Shown: positions 1-8,193, counted from the stretch's first letter. The stretch: DNA of 27,948 nucleotides from CAZAGD01 sp049699975 (GCA_049699975.1 JBNAWB010000026.1:1-27948); one strand, 5' to 3'. Made by a program: numbers and translations. The notes: generated by a model not told the origin, from the letters alone.

Positions 1-52
1 CCTCCCGCCTGTCTCCTGCTGGTGAGAAAAATTAAAACTGATCGACGGTCAG
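1..52 (+). repeat. 52-bp intergenic repeat, copy 1
   Basis: Begins CCTCCCGCC and ends CGACGGTCAG. It matches 20726-20777 at 51 of 52 positions (only base 7 differs) and aligns without gaps to the diverged copy at 24279-24330. The last 15 bases, CTGATCGACGGTCAG, form an imperfect palindrome. It may continue left of the window. It lies 160 bp upstream of the plus-strand gene at 213. Confidence 0.85.
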
Positions 53-212
53 AGAATTTGGCTGATCGTCTTATCTTTTACCTTCTTGGACTAATTTTTT
101 CTTTAAAGAGAAAAATAATCTTGCCAAAAGGGGAATGATAAGATAAAAATTTTTCAAAACAAACGATAGAGAAGAAAAATTTGTCCTTACGGAAGAAAAA
201 GAAAGGAGACTT

Positions 213-995
213 ATGGAAGAGAGGCGCATAAGAGAAATGGCCGAGCTGTTACTGGCGGCAGAGAGTGGAAAAAAGCCGATTCCTCCTTTAACGGAGACAG
301 ACCCAGATATAAGCGTGGAAGAGGCTTACCAGATTCAACTCCAGCTAATGGAACTCAAAAAAGCAACTGGCCGCGTTGTGGTCGGGAAAAAGATTGGCTT
401 AACTTCTTTGGCCATGCAGGCCATGTTAGGGGTAAAAGAGCCGGATTATGGACATATATTGCATGATATGTTAGTAAGGGAAGGTGAAAAAATTAAATTA
501 ACCGATCTTATAGCTCCGCGCATAGAAGGAGAGATCGCATTTGTTTTAAATGAAAATCTTCATGGGCCTGGAGTCACTATTTCCGAGGTGCTCCGCTGCA
601 GCGCCGGGATCATGCCGGCCTTAGAAATAATTGATAGCCGTATCCGCGACTGGAAAATAAAGCTGGCGGATACAGTGGCAGATAATGCCTCCAGCGCCCG
701 CGTGGTCTTGGGCGGGAAAATTACATCACCTTACAATATCGATCTGCGCACCGTGGGCATGGTCATGGAGAAGAATGGCGAAATTATGGCCACGGCGGCT
801 GGGGCTGCGGTATGGGGACATCCGGCGCAGGCTGTAGCTTGGTTGGCCAATAAGTTGGCCCAGTATGGAATCTCTTTGCGTAAAGGGGAAGTCATTTTAT
901 CTGGCTCCTTAACCGCTGCCCTGCCTATCGCCCCCGGCGATTTCTTCCGCGCCGACTTTGGTCCCTTAGGAGATGTAAAAATAAAATTTATTTAA
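213..995 (+). CDS. 2-keto-4-pentenoate hydratase / oxalocrotonate decarboxylase family protein (MhpD-like)
   Basis: A 260-aa cytoplasmic enzyme of the FAH superfamily, whose members hydrate 2-oxo-4-pentenoates or decarboxylate 4-oxalocrotonate in meta-cleavage pathways using Mg2+ or Mn2+. Probable metal ligands are Glu105 and Glu107 (RIEGEIAF) and Glu138/Asp141 (ALEIIDSRI). The GKKIGLTS segment near residue 58 and the C-terminal LSGSLT-APGD segment are typical of the family, and the length is normal for MhpD/DmpE. AAAGGAG sits 7 bp before the ATG, so the start is secure. No ring-cleavage dioxygenase, aldolase or acylating aldehyde dehydrogenase lies nearby, so the gene is an orphan here. Its true substrate could be another 2-oxo acid. 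Family assignment is firm; the exact reaction is not. Confidence 0.85.
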   Translation: MEERRIREMAELLLAAESGKKPIPPLTETDPDISVEEAYQIQLQLMELKKATGRVVVGKKIGLTSLAMQAMLGVKEPDYGHILHDMLVREGEKIKLTDLIAPRIEGEIAFVLNENLHGPGVTISEVLRCSAGIMPALEIIDSRIRDWKIKLADTVADNASSARVVLGGKITSPYNIDLRTVGMVMEKNGEIMATAAGAAVWGHPAQAVAWLANKLAQYGISLRKGEVILSGSLTAALPIAPGDFFRADFGPLGDVKIKFI

Positions 996-1004
996 AAGCT
1001 CGGC

Positions 1005-2108
1005 TTATTCCATATGGGGTTGGTGATTCATTACCCAAAAAGATTGATCGCGCAGGGCAATCTTTACTTCCTTACCCTTCCAGAGTTCTAAATTCCTAAA
1101 AACATAGTTGGGAATGTGGATTTCAAAATCTACTTTCCCTTTTTTGGTCTGGAAATGGATTAGATGGTATCTTCCTCTATTTATGAGATCTTTAATCTCC
1201 CCTTCTAATATGTTTCTTTTTAACGATTCCTTAATCGGTTTCCCTTCTCGCAAAACCATGACCTCTTCAGGCCGAATAAAAAGATCTACTTGCCTATCTC
1301 CCCCATCATAAAGAGCAGCAGGTATGGAAAAAAGAATTCCATTTATACTTAAAAAACATCTCTGGTCATTTTGGTCCATTTTGAGCAAGTCTACTCGATA
1401 AAGGTTTTTCAGCCCAAGAAACTGGGCCACCTTCTTAGACTTGGGTCTTAAAAAGATATCCTCTTTGGTTCCCACTTGCTCAACTTTTCCCTCTACAAAC
1501 ACGGTTATTCGATCAGCCAGGAGAAATGCTTCCTCAAAGTCATGGGAAACGCAAAGAATTGTGGGGCGAAAAGAATCATGGATAGCCTTAAGTAGCTGTT
1601 GAATCTCGAATTTGATACCCGGATCCAGTCCGGATAGAGGTTCATCAAGCAGGAGGAGTTTTGGTTTTGAGGCTAATCCCCTAAGCAGGGCGACTCGCTT
1701 CTTTTCTCCCCCGCTAAGACGAGCAGGATATCGATCAAGAAGCGATTCAATTTTAGTGATGGAGATTAAATTGTTGATGTAGGACTCGTATTCTTTTAAA
1801 GGAAGCCCCCGCGCTTTAATTCCATAAAGAATATTTTCCATGACATTCATATGGGGAAAGAGAGCCAAGTCTTGAGGTACATAGGAGATTTCTCTCTTTT
1901 CTGGAGAAAGATTTTGAACCTCTTTCTCCTCAAGCCAAATCTTCCCCTTCTTGGGTTTATGAAGCCCAGCAATAGATTCGAGGAGCAAGGTTTTTCCACT
2001 TCCTGTGGGCCCCAGGAGAAAATGAAACTCTCCCTTTTTAATTTCTAGTTCCACATGGCATAACTTGAAGGTCTTGAAGAGAATGGTCAATCCTTCAATC
2101 TTAATCAT
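1005..2108 (-). CDS. modC: ABC transporter ATP-binding protein, molybdate/tungstate type (ModC/WtpC-like)
   Basis: About 367 aa. Walker A is GPTGSGKT, the signature is LSGGEKKR, Walker B is LLLLDEPLSGLD, and the H-loop is in VSHDFEEA. A C-terminal extension of roughly 130 residues after the nucleotide-binding domain fits the TOBE/Mop-like regulatory domain of ModC-type ATPases. It energises uptake of an oxyanion through the permease encoded just upstream. The ATG at 2108 overlaps the permease stop as ATGATTAA, the usual form of translational coupling. An upstream in-frame start at 2126 would add six residues and is less likely. It is the last gene of the apparent Fe-S/catalytic/TorD/transporter operon and ends 9 bp from the convergent hydratase gene. 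Molybdate versus tungstate cannot be decided from this subunit. Confidence 0.88.
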   Translation of the reverse strand: MIKIEGLTILFKTFKLCHVELEIKKGEFHFLLGPTGSGKTLLLESIAGLHKPKKGKIWLEEKEVQNLSPEKREISYVPQDLALFPHMNVMENILYGIKARGLPLKEYESYINNLISITKIESLLDRYPARLSGGEKKRVALLRGLASKPKLLLLDEPLSGLDPGIKFEIQQLLKAIHDSFRPTILCVSHDFEEAFLLADRITVFVEGKVEQVGTKEDIFLRPKSKKVAQFLGLKNLYRVDLLKMDQNDQRCFLSINGILFSIPAALYDGGDRQVDLFIRPEEVMVLREGKPIKESLKRNILEGEIKDLINRGRYHLIHFQTKKGKVDFEIHIPNYVFRNLELWKGKEVKIALRDQSFWVMNHQPHME

Positions 2109-2877
2109 AGCGGTATCTCTTACCAATCAAGCGTACACCATAAAGGGTTAAAATTCCTAAGAGCACCAAGATTAAGATAAGGATAACGGCTTTTTCAATA
2201 TCGGCAGAGGATAAGGCCGTAAAGATGGCAATGGGCATAGTTTCTGTTTTTCCCGGCATGGCCCCCGCCAAAGTGACGGTTGCTCCAAATTCACCCAGGG
2301 CTTTGGCCCAAGAGAGAATTACGGAGGCCAGGAGTCCTCGAAAGGAAAGGGGCAGAGTAATCCGGCAAAAGGTCTGCCAATGGGAAGAGCCAAGTGAACG
2401 AGCCACAGCTTCGTAGCGGGGAGAAATCTCATCTATTGAAGCCTTTATTAATCTGGTAGCCAGGCCGGCAATGGTGGCGAATTGGGCTAAAACAATTCCC
2501 GGGACTTCAAATACAAAAAAAACCCCTTTTTTTTGAATGAACTCGCCTACGGGAGTATTAAAAAAGATAAGGAAGGAAGCTCCCAAGGCAATGGGTGAAA
2601 GGATCATGGGAATTTCTAAGGCAGTGTCGATGAGTCGTTTCCCCACAAACTCGAATCGGGAAAGGGCATAGGCGGATGGAAGTCCAATAAGGATAGCAAA
2701 AAAAGTGGCTATGGTGGCCGCCAGCAAGCTTAATCTGATGGAAAATAAGGTATATGGATTAACCAATGCTTCCCAGAACCCTTTTCCTCCCGCGAAATAG
2801 AATAGAGAAATGAGTAAAACAAAATAAAAAAGAAAAATACCAAATGCGGCCCCGATAACGGTTTTGGGCAAGCTCAT
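2101..2877 (-). CDS. modB: ABC transporter permease, molybdate/tungstate type (ModB/WtpB-like)
   Basis: About 258 aa of integral inner-membrane protein, with five to six hydrophobic segments beginning around residues 10-30. The cytoplasmic EAA loop that contacts the ATPase is visible as EAVARSLGSSHWQTFCRITLP, in about the third quarter of the protein. The downstream stretch ALGEFGATVTLAGAMPG is characteristic of ModB/CysT-type oxyanion permeases. I chose the ATG at 2877 because it overlaps the stop of the binding-protein gene as ATGA. A GTG at 2895 is possible and would add six mostly charged residues. It forms the membrane channel for the binding protein encoded at 2874-3722 and the ATPase at 1005-2108. 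Confidence 0.88.
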   Translation of the reverse strand: MSLPKTVIGAAFGIFLFYFVLLISLFYFAGGKGFWEALVNPYTLFSIRLSLLAATIATFFAILIGLPSAYALSRFEFVGKRLIDTALEIPMILSPIALGASFLIFFNTPVGEFIQKKGVFFVFEVPGIVLAQFATIAGLATRLIKASIDEISPRYEAVARSLGSSHWQTFCRITLPLSFRGLLASVILSWAKALGEFGATVTLAGAMPGKTETMPIAIFTALSSADIEKAVILILILVLLGILTLYGVRLIGKRYRYD

Positions 2878-3722
2878 CGTTTTCTTTTTCTCCACTCTGT
2901 AGGAAGAGAATATTCTCCTCCTATGGGGGTATCAGGTTTAGTAAAATGACGGGCTTCTTTCAAGTCCACCAAATAATTGTATTTACGTAAGATATTTTTT
3001 CCTTCTTGAGAAAGGAGAAAATCGATAAATTTTTGCGCTAAGGTTGGGGTTTGCATGAATTTTGAAATCGCTATGGGAATATAACCAATTCTGGGAATTT
3101 CTTCTGGCTTTAAATAAATCGTCTCGATCTTTTCAGGATCCCAATATTGGAAGACCCGCCAGCCGATTACAGCATCCACTGCTTTGAGAGAAATGACATT
3201 AGCAGTTTTTTCACAGCTTTCTGTGTAATTCACGATGTTCTTTTTTAATCTTTCTTTTTCAGAGTGATTTAGATTTTTTTCGATAATTTCCACAGCATAA
3301 GTTCCGACACAGACTAATTCTGGATTCGCTATAGCAAGGCGAATTCCTTTTTTAGTCAAATCCTTAAGAGAAAATATCCTTTTAGGGTTTCCTTTTTGAA
3401 CATTGATAGCAGGTACCAGATAAACCGCAATTTTTTCTGTTTCGGGAAGAACCAGACTTTCTTTTTTCGCCTGTTCCATAAAATCGGAAGATCCTGGAAA
3501 ATAAAGGTCTCCCTTTCTGCTCAACTTCATTTGGGATAAGACAAAGCCCGAGCCTCCAAAAGTGGCTTCGACCGAGATGCCAAATTGTTTTTGGAATATG
3601 CGGATAATTTCTTCGGTTGCTGGTTTACTGGCGGCCCCCGCAAAAAGCAGTAAATGAGACGAGGCCAAAACTTCTTGGAAATACCCCATTAATAAAAAGA
3701 ACCCCAAGAGAAATATGGCCAT
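2874..3722 (-). CDS. modA: Periplasmic molybdate/tungstate-binding protein (ModA-like)
   Basis: A 282-aa exported solute-binding protein. A hydrophobic signal peptide spans roughly residues 2-18, with a likely cleavage site near VLA-SS. The mature N-terminus, LLLFAGAASKPATEEI, is the typical ModA opening, in which main-chain and Ser/Ala contacts grip the tetrahedral oxyanion; GDLYFPGSSDFM near residue 72 is another ModA-like segment. It delivers the anion to the ModB/ModC pair that follows. An 85-bp gap separates it from the TorD gene, so it may be read through from the upstream operon or have its own promoter; I see no convincing one. A GGAAG Shine-Dalgarno lies about 12 nt before the ATG, which is rather far. 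Because the operon encodes a Mo/W enzyme, dedicated metal supply is the obvious role. Tungstate is equally possible, since an AOR-type tungsten enzyme is encoded at 22254. Confidence 0.85.
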   Translation of the reverse strand: MAIFLLGFFLLMGYFQEVLASSHLLLFAGAASKPATEEIIRIFQKQFGISVEATFGGSGFVLSQMKLSRKGDLYFPGSSDFMEQAKKESLVLPETEKIAVYLVPAINVQKGNPKRIFSLKDLTKKGIRLAIANPELVCVGTYAVEIIEKNLNHSEKERLKKNIVNYTESCEKTANVISLKAVDAVIGWRVFQYWDPEKIETIYLKPEEIPRIGYIPIAISKFMQTPTLAQKFIDFLLSQEGKNILRKYNYLVDLKEARHFTKPDTPIGGEYSLPTEWRKRKR

Positions 3723-3808
3723 GGATAATAATTTGCTTCCTTTCGAATCTTCAACGCTCTCTTTTTCTTTTTTATCGTTGAGCCGGCGAACAATTTGCTA
3801 ATTGACCT

Positions 3809-4423
3809 CTAAGACTTAATGACACCTTTTAAAATATAGGCAGCTCCTTTATAGAAATCTTCTTTAGTATGCTCTAAAACTCTCTCGGCAAAAATAGGCA
3901 CCCATAATCTCATGTGTTCTTTAAGAAAGTCATCCCTTAACTCCAAAAACCGCGAAGCTTCTTGGCGATAGCCATTTTCAAAATCATCGACAATCTTTTG
4001 AGTCAAATAATACATAAACTCAAGTTCAATGCCCAGATGATCATCAGGCATACGGTAAAGATTTCTTACTGCAATTCCTGCTTCCAGGTAGCGCTTTCTT
4101 ACCTCTATAGTATCCTCGGTCATTAATGATTGAGATTCGGACAAATAAAATGAGGCAAAAGGTACGGCAGGAGGATTTTTAGGACCTATGAATAAACGGG
4201 TATATTCCAGAGAAAGGTCGGCCAAGTATTCATCGAGCCTGAATAAATTATTATTTACTGCAGCAGCCATTAACTTTAGGCCATAAACTACCTCATCATC
4301 CTCCTCGTCATTAAAGAACTTGATCTTGGCCATGTCCATAATAAATTCTCGGGCAGGCTCTTTTAAAAATAATAATCTCAAAAGATTGTATAAATAAACT
4401 TCTTCTTTTAAATCCTCTATCAT
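3809..4423 (-). CDS. TorD/DmsD-family molybdoenzyme maturation chaperone
   Basis: A 204-aa, all-alpha cytoplasmic protein without signal peptide or membrane segment. The TorD-family core is clear: EYTRLFIGP with a following PPAVPFASFYLSES around residues 75-95, the VRKRYLEAGI segment, and PDDHLGIELEFM near residue 128. Such chaperones bind the TAT leader and apo-form of their cognate molybdoenzyme, hold it for cofactor insertion, and prevent premature export. It lies directly downstream of the catalytic-subunit gene, whose product has a twin-arginine leader, so that is the expected client. AGAGG precedes the ATG. The 60-bp gap to the catalytic gene contains a weak 7-bp inverted repeat (AAAAGGG/CCCTTTT). 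Confidence 0.92.
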   Translation of the reverse strand: MIEDLKEEVYLYNLLRLLFLKEPAREFIMDMAKIKFFNDEEDDEVVYGLKLMAAAVNNNLFRLDEYLADLSLEYTRLFIGPKNPPAVPFASFYLSESQSLMTEDTIEVRKRYLEAGIAVRNLYRMPDDHLGIELEFMYYLTQKIVDDFENGYRQEASRFLELRDDFLKEHMRLWVPIFAERVLEHTKEDFYKGAAYILKGVIKS

Positions 4424-4483
4424 TATTGCCTCTTTATCTAAACTGGATGGCCAAAAAGGGCATAGTTCTCCCCTTTTAGCAAC

Positions 4484-7351
4484 TTAGGCTTTTTTAACCT
4501 TAACTATCATATCGGCATAAGCAGGCATGCCCATAATTGGACTCAAAGCTTCTGGGTCTATGAGATTGTTGCAGTCCGGGGTATAAGCTCTTGATTTAAA
4601 GGCCGGCCCAAGGCCCGGGCTAAACCTTCCACCAGAACCGAAAGCAATTTTTATCACTCCTGGGCGTATGCCGCCAGATGCAAAAACTTTACCTTTGGTC
4701 GATTTGCCAAGAGGATTTTCCACGATAACCAGATCGCCTGTTTTGATTCCCAGTTTTTTAGCGTCATCTGAGTTCATCCAGATAGTTCCCACAGAGTAAG
4801 TATTGGTTTTGAATTTCATCTTGATGACTTTTATCGGCTCGCCGCTGGCCGGCATTGCTTCAGGCACCTCAGCTTCAAACTCTTCGTTCATCGGGTGCCA
4901 AAGGCCTTCGGCCTTTATTTCGCCAAGCCAAGGAATCATTTGGGTAGCGGTCATGGCGTGGTGTACTCTACCAGTAATGAGTTGGAATGGGAAATCTTGG
5001 ACATATTTTTTATATTCAAGATTGGTATATGGATTCCATACAGTTTCGAACCAGTAAAATGTCTCCGGGAATTTGGCGAATCCTATCTTTTTGAGCCCAT
5101 AAGGCGCTTCGCCCCCGGCTTTTTCAATAAGAACATTATATTTGGAATATCTTCCTTTGCGTTTGTCGCCATCTTTATAATCCCATACAAACTCAATCAA
5201 CTTGGAATCAGTGGGCGGCCATATCTTATGGGGCTCATCTTTTGTTGTCCATTTATATCTATACCAGCTCATCGGCCAAACAGCAACTCCGTAATTTTTC
5301 CTTAGCCAGGCAGGGGTCACTTGTTCCCCGATAACTTCTTTTTTATCATGGTTTATCTTTACATAGCCTTTTTCAAGAGATTCCGGAGTTCCTCTGAGCA
5401 CGTAGCCTTCTGGGTATTGAGGATAGGGCAAGGGAGTTCCTATATTTGGTTTCCCGGGGGTCCCCAAAATGAGATCTGTAGCAAAAGTATCTTCGTCTTT
5501 ATATCGCTCCCAAAAGTCGCCAGGTTTTATATCTTTATCTCCGAGCTCGTAAAGCTTTTTGGCCAATAAATTCATTATTTCAGTAGGGTTTTTAGATTCG
5601 TGAAGAGGCTTAATAACTGCGTCTCTTAGATAGCCAAGGGGCATGGGTGGATATATGTCAGACCAACTTACTCTTTCGGCATAGCTTGCTTCGGGCAGGA
5701 TCACGTCTGCATAAAGAGCACTTTCCAAATATAGAGTATCAATGAATACCATAAGTTCCAGCTTATAATTGCCCGCCGCGTCTTTGGCTGTAAGCGCCTC
5801 TCTCCATTTCCAGGTGGCGGACCCACTGACCACTGTATTCCCAGTCCTTAATATGTACGCCTTTATGGGGTACTTATGTCCTCTGAATGCACCATATCTA
5901 ATCTGAACTTCTTTTCCAAGAAAGAACTCAGGGAGATCACCTACCACATCATCCCATGCGGCTGGAAATTTACTTCCATAATTATCTTTATGCAATTCTC
6001 CTTGTTTGCCTTGAACTTCTTTGCCCTCTATAATGCGTTTTACTTTTCGATCATTAAAATCTGTACCTTCCACCCAGGAAAATGATCTTCCTTTGCCCCC
6101 TTTACTCCATTTCATTATTTCGGTGTCAATAATCCCTCCCGGGGCATCAAAGTTTCCCGTAATTACGTTTAAAACTACACCCAAAATAGACCCACAATAG
6201 CCGTTATAGTGGTGACCAGGAGATTGCATACCCCACACAAGCGCTGCCGGTTTAGTAATGCCAAAAGAATGAGCTAACTCAGCAATGTCCTCTTTGGAAA
6301 CGCCAGACCTTTCGGCGGCCCATTCTAAACTGAAATAATTCAGATTATTTACTGGGTCTTTTTTGGACCACCAAGATTTAAAGGCAGCTTCAAATTCGTC
6401 CCACCCTTTTGAGTATTTCTTAAAGTTCCAATCAATATATCTCTTGTTCGGGTCGGATTGGTTGTCGTTCTCGAGTATAAAACGGAGCATGGCGGCAAAA
6501 ATATCATTATCTGTTCCAGGGCGAGGGGCTATCCATTTATCCGCCAAAGCCGCCGTATTAGAAAAGCTTGGGTCAATGACGATTAACTTGCATCCGTTCT
6601 CTACTTTTGCGCCAACCGTACCTCGGTTTTCATATACAATTCTGGTGGCTACAAAAGGATTCCATCCGCTGTAAATAATAAGTTTGGTCTTGTAAGCCAT
6701 TTCTTTTTTGAGACTTCCATCCGCTTGTCGCACATAAACTGGGCGCATGATATCCGGTTCCCAGCGTTTGCCACCTACAATCAGCTTAGGTCCATGGCGT
6801 CGGGGAGTATCACAAATCGACCCGTGCTCGAAGCAGTGAGGAGTCCCAAAGGCAAAAAAGAGGCGCCAGTATTGATCCCGGTCAGTAACGTCACCGGTAT
6901 CCATGATGATTGACTCGGGTCCATACTTCTTTTTAATTTCCATTAGCTTCTGGCCAATGTAATCGATCGCCTCTTGCCAAGTAGCCCGACGAAACTTTCC
7001 AGACCCACGCTCCCCTACTCTAATCATCGGATATTTTAAGCGGTAAGGTGAGTAGACAAGCTGCAGGCCCGCTGCCCCTTTGGCACAGGCTATACCGTCA
7101 TTGAGCGGCACATGTTTATTGCCGTAAATCTTGCACAAGCGTCCGTCTTTAACCCACACCTCCAGACCGCATTCCGGAGGGCACATAACGCAGGCGGTGT
7201 ATTTTACTTCGTATTTACCCATAGCCTCCTGCATCGCCTCTGCCTCCGCCGAACTAATATTTTTTAATGAGATAAGGCCAGTATTGTGCAGAGCTGTTAA
7301 ACCAGCTAAAGCTCCCGTATATTTTAAAAATACCCTTCTCGAAATGCCCAT
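4484..7351 (-). CDS. TAT-exported molybdopterin (bis-PGD) oxidoreductase, catalytic subunit (PsrA/PhsA/TtrA/ArrA-like, substrate unknown)
   Basis: About 955 aa, DMSO-reductase superfamily. The N-terminus carries a twin-arginine leader (SRRVFLK at residues 4-10) and a hydrophobic stretch, so the enzyme should fold in the cytoplasm and act in the periplasm. Four cysteines (about 54, 57, 61 and 89) give C-x2-C-x3-C-x27-C, the [4Fe-4S] site typical of the polysulfide/thiosulfate/tetrathionate/arsenate group. Cys180 in HGSIC is the likely Mo/W ligand. The C-terminal molybdopterin-binding domain covers roughly the last 150 residues. GGAGGTG lies 6 bp before the ATG at 7351; an in-frame GTG at 7360 falls inside that Shine-Dalgarno and is rejected. 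The 13-bp gap to the Fe-S gene indicates co-transcription. No NrfD or cytochrome anchor is encoded nearby. Substrate is unresolved: arsenate/arsenite, tetrathionate, thiosulfate, polysulfide, selenate, antimonate or an organic acyl compound are all possible. Confidence 0.9.
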   Translation of the reverse strand: MGISRRVFLKYTGALAGLTALHNTGLISLKNISSAEAEAMQEAMGKYEVKYTACVMCPPECGLEVWVKDGRLCKIYGNKHVPLNDGIACAKGAAGLQLVYSPYRLKYPMIRVGERGSGKFRRATWQEAIDYIGQKLMEIKKKYGPESIIMDTGDVTDRDQYWRLFFAFGTPHCFEHGSICDTPRRHGPKLIVGGKRWEPDIMRPVYVRQADGSLKKEMAYKTKLIIYSGWNPFVATRIVYENRGTVGAKVENGCKLIVIDPSFSNTAALADKWIAPRPGTDNDIFAAMLRFILENDNQSDPNKRYIDWNFKKYSKGWDEFEAAFKSWWSKKDPVNNLNYFSLEWAAERSGVSKEDIAELAHSFGITKPAALVWGMQSPGHHYNGYCGSILGVVLNVITGNFDAPGGIIDTEIMKWSKGGKGRSFSWVEGTDFNDRKVKRIIEGKEVQGKQGELHKDNYGSKFPAAWDDVVGDLPEFFLGKEVQIRYGAFRGHKYPIKAYILRTGNTVVSGSATWKWREALTAKDAAGNYKLELMVFIDTLYLESALYADVILPEASYAERVSWSDIYPPMPLGYLRDAVIKPLHESKNPTEIMNLLAKKLYELGDKDIKPGDFWERYKDEDTFATDLILGTPGKPNIGTPLPYPQYPEGYVLRGTPESLEKGYVKINHDKKEVIGEQVTPAWLRKNYGVAVWPMSWYRYKWTTKDEPHKIWPPTDSKLIEFVWDYKDGDKRKGRYSKYNVLIEKAGGEAPYGLKKIGFAKFPETFYWFETVWNPYTNLEYKKYVQDFPFQLITGRVHHAMTATQMIPWLGEIKAEGLWHPMNEEFEAEVPEAMPASGEPIKVIKMKFKTNTYSVGTIWMNSDDAKKLGIKTGDLVIVENPLGKSTKGKVFASGGIRPGVIKIAFGSGGRFSPGLGPAFKSRAYTPDCNNLIDPEALSPIMGMPAYADMIVKVKKA

Positions 7352-7364
7352 ATATTTCACCTCC

Positions 7365-8030
7365 CTATTTATTGATTAAATCGTCAGCTGCTTTAAATAC
7401 TTCCTCATTCGGAGCAATAAAAAAAACCATCGGTTTAGTCCCATAATTTGGATGCCAGGTTGTCACCTTCTCAGAAGCCTTTAGCTTGGAGATGGCACTA
7501 TGGGGATCACTTAAGTCTCCAAATATCCTGGCGCGTCCCATGCAATTGCGGACGCAAGCGGGTTCTTCAATTCCTGCGGCCAACAGATGGTTGCAAAAGT
7601 CGCATTTGTCAACCACTCTTAAGTCTTTCGCCTTCTTACCTTTAACTTCTGGTACATCTTTGGCATATTTAGCAGGGTTATTTTTAACCCTAATATGGGG
7701 ATGAATAAACCTCACTCCATAAGGACATGCAGCTATACATCTTCCGCATCCGATGCATAAATCCTTGTTGACCATTACTACCCCATCCGCCCTCTTGAAG
7801 GTGGCTCCATTTACAGGGCAAGGAAGTATGCAGGGTGGCTCGTCACATTGATTACAAATTTTAGGGAAAAAATACCTTTTGGGTGAAGGATAGTCGCCCA
7901 CATCGGCGATATCTACTTTTGATCTGAACTTACCCATTGGACCCGCATTCTCCATTTTGCAGCTTATTTGGCAAGATGTACAACCAACACACTTCCTTAA
8001 GTCAACAATGAGGGCATATTTTTTAGGCAT
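7365..8030 (-). CDS. Four-cluster ferredoxin-like electron-transfer subunit of the Mo/W oxidoreductase (PsrB/TtrB/NrfC-like)
   Basis: About 221 aa with sixteen cysteines in four groups: CVGCTSCQISC near residue 14, CNQCDEPPCILPC near 59, CIGCGRCIAAC near 91, and CDFCN...ACVRNC near 143-164. This is the classical arrangement of four [4Fe-4S] clusters in beta subunits that carry electrons between the catalytic subunit and a membrane anchor or soluble carrier. There is no signal peptide, so it would be co-exported with the TAT-targeted partner. AGGAGG lies 8 bp before the ATG at 8030. An upstream GTG at 8039 overlaps that Shine-Dalgarno and is rejected. It is the first gene of the operon, preceded by a sigma54 promoter. 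The B-then-A order recalls ttrBCA, whereas psr, phs, arr and arx loci usually place A first. Confidence 0.93.
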   Translation of the reverse strand: MPKKYALIVDLRKCVGCTSCQISCKMENAGPMGKFRSKVDIADVGDYPSPKRYFFPKICNQCDEPPCILPCPVNGATFKRADGVVMVNKDLCIGCGRCIAACPYGVRFIHPHIRVKNNPAKYAKDVPEVKGKKAKDLRVVDKCDFCNHLLAAGIEEPACVRNCMGRARIFGDLSDPHSAISKLKASEKVTTWHPNYGTKPMVFFIAPNEEVFKAADDLINK

Positions 8031-8081
8031 AATAATCACCTCCTCAAAAGATTGCTTAACAAAAAGGCAATTAATAATGAA

Positions 8082-8097
8082 GGCAAGTATTATGCCA
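8082..8097 (-). promoter_or_regulatory. Sigma54 (-24/-12) promoter of the oxidoreductase operon
   Basis: On the minus strand the sequence reads TGGCATAATACTTGCC. It has the invariant GG (8096-8095) and GC (8084-8083) with the 10-bp separation of the consensus TGGCAC-N5-TTGC. Predicted transcription would start near 8071, giving a leader of about 40 nt to the ATG at 8030 with AGGAGG inside it. A sigma54 activator is encoded immediately upstream on the same strand. Confidence 0.8.
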
Positions 8098-8171
8098 AAT
8101 GAATTCCTTGGAAAGTTAATGACAATTAAACACGAGAGGTGATCAATAAATGAACAAGTGGCCAGAAATTG

Positions 8172-8193
8172 AACAGATCCCTTTCGCTCTGTT
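8172..8193 (-). promoter_or_regulatory. Candidate enhancer (UAS) dyad for the sigma54 activator
   Basis: AACAGA at 8172-8177 and TCTGTT at 8188-8193 are perfect inverted 6-mers with a 10-bp spacer, about 100-120 bp upstream of the predicted start site. That is the usual position for NtrC-class binding sites. The dyad abuts the stop of the regulator gene. Only one copy is visible, so this is a proposal. Confidence 0.4.

Noticed and set aside
213..995. Part of an aromatic meta-cleavage operon
   Set aside because: No ring-cleavage dioxygenase, semialdehyde hydrolase/dehydrogenase or aldolase gene is present on either side; the hydratase stands alone.
4452..4476. AAAAGGG/CCCTTTT inverted repeat between the catalytic-subunit and TorD genes as a terminator
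   Set aside because: The stem is weak and AT-rich, the loop is long and there is no T-run after it on the minus strand; read-through into torD is more likely.
4803..5569. Several open frames of 80-136 codons on the plus strand across the catalytic-subunit gene
   Set aside because: They lie antisense inside a well-conserved oxidoreductase gene, have no ribosome sites and show no recognisable domains.
8031..8039. GTG start for the Fe-S subunit at 8039
   Set aside because: The GTG overlaps the AGGAGG Shine-Dalgarno that serves the ATG at 8030.
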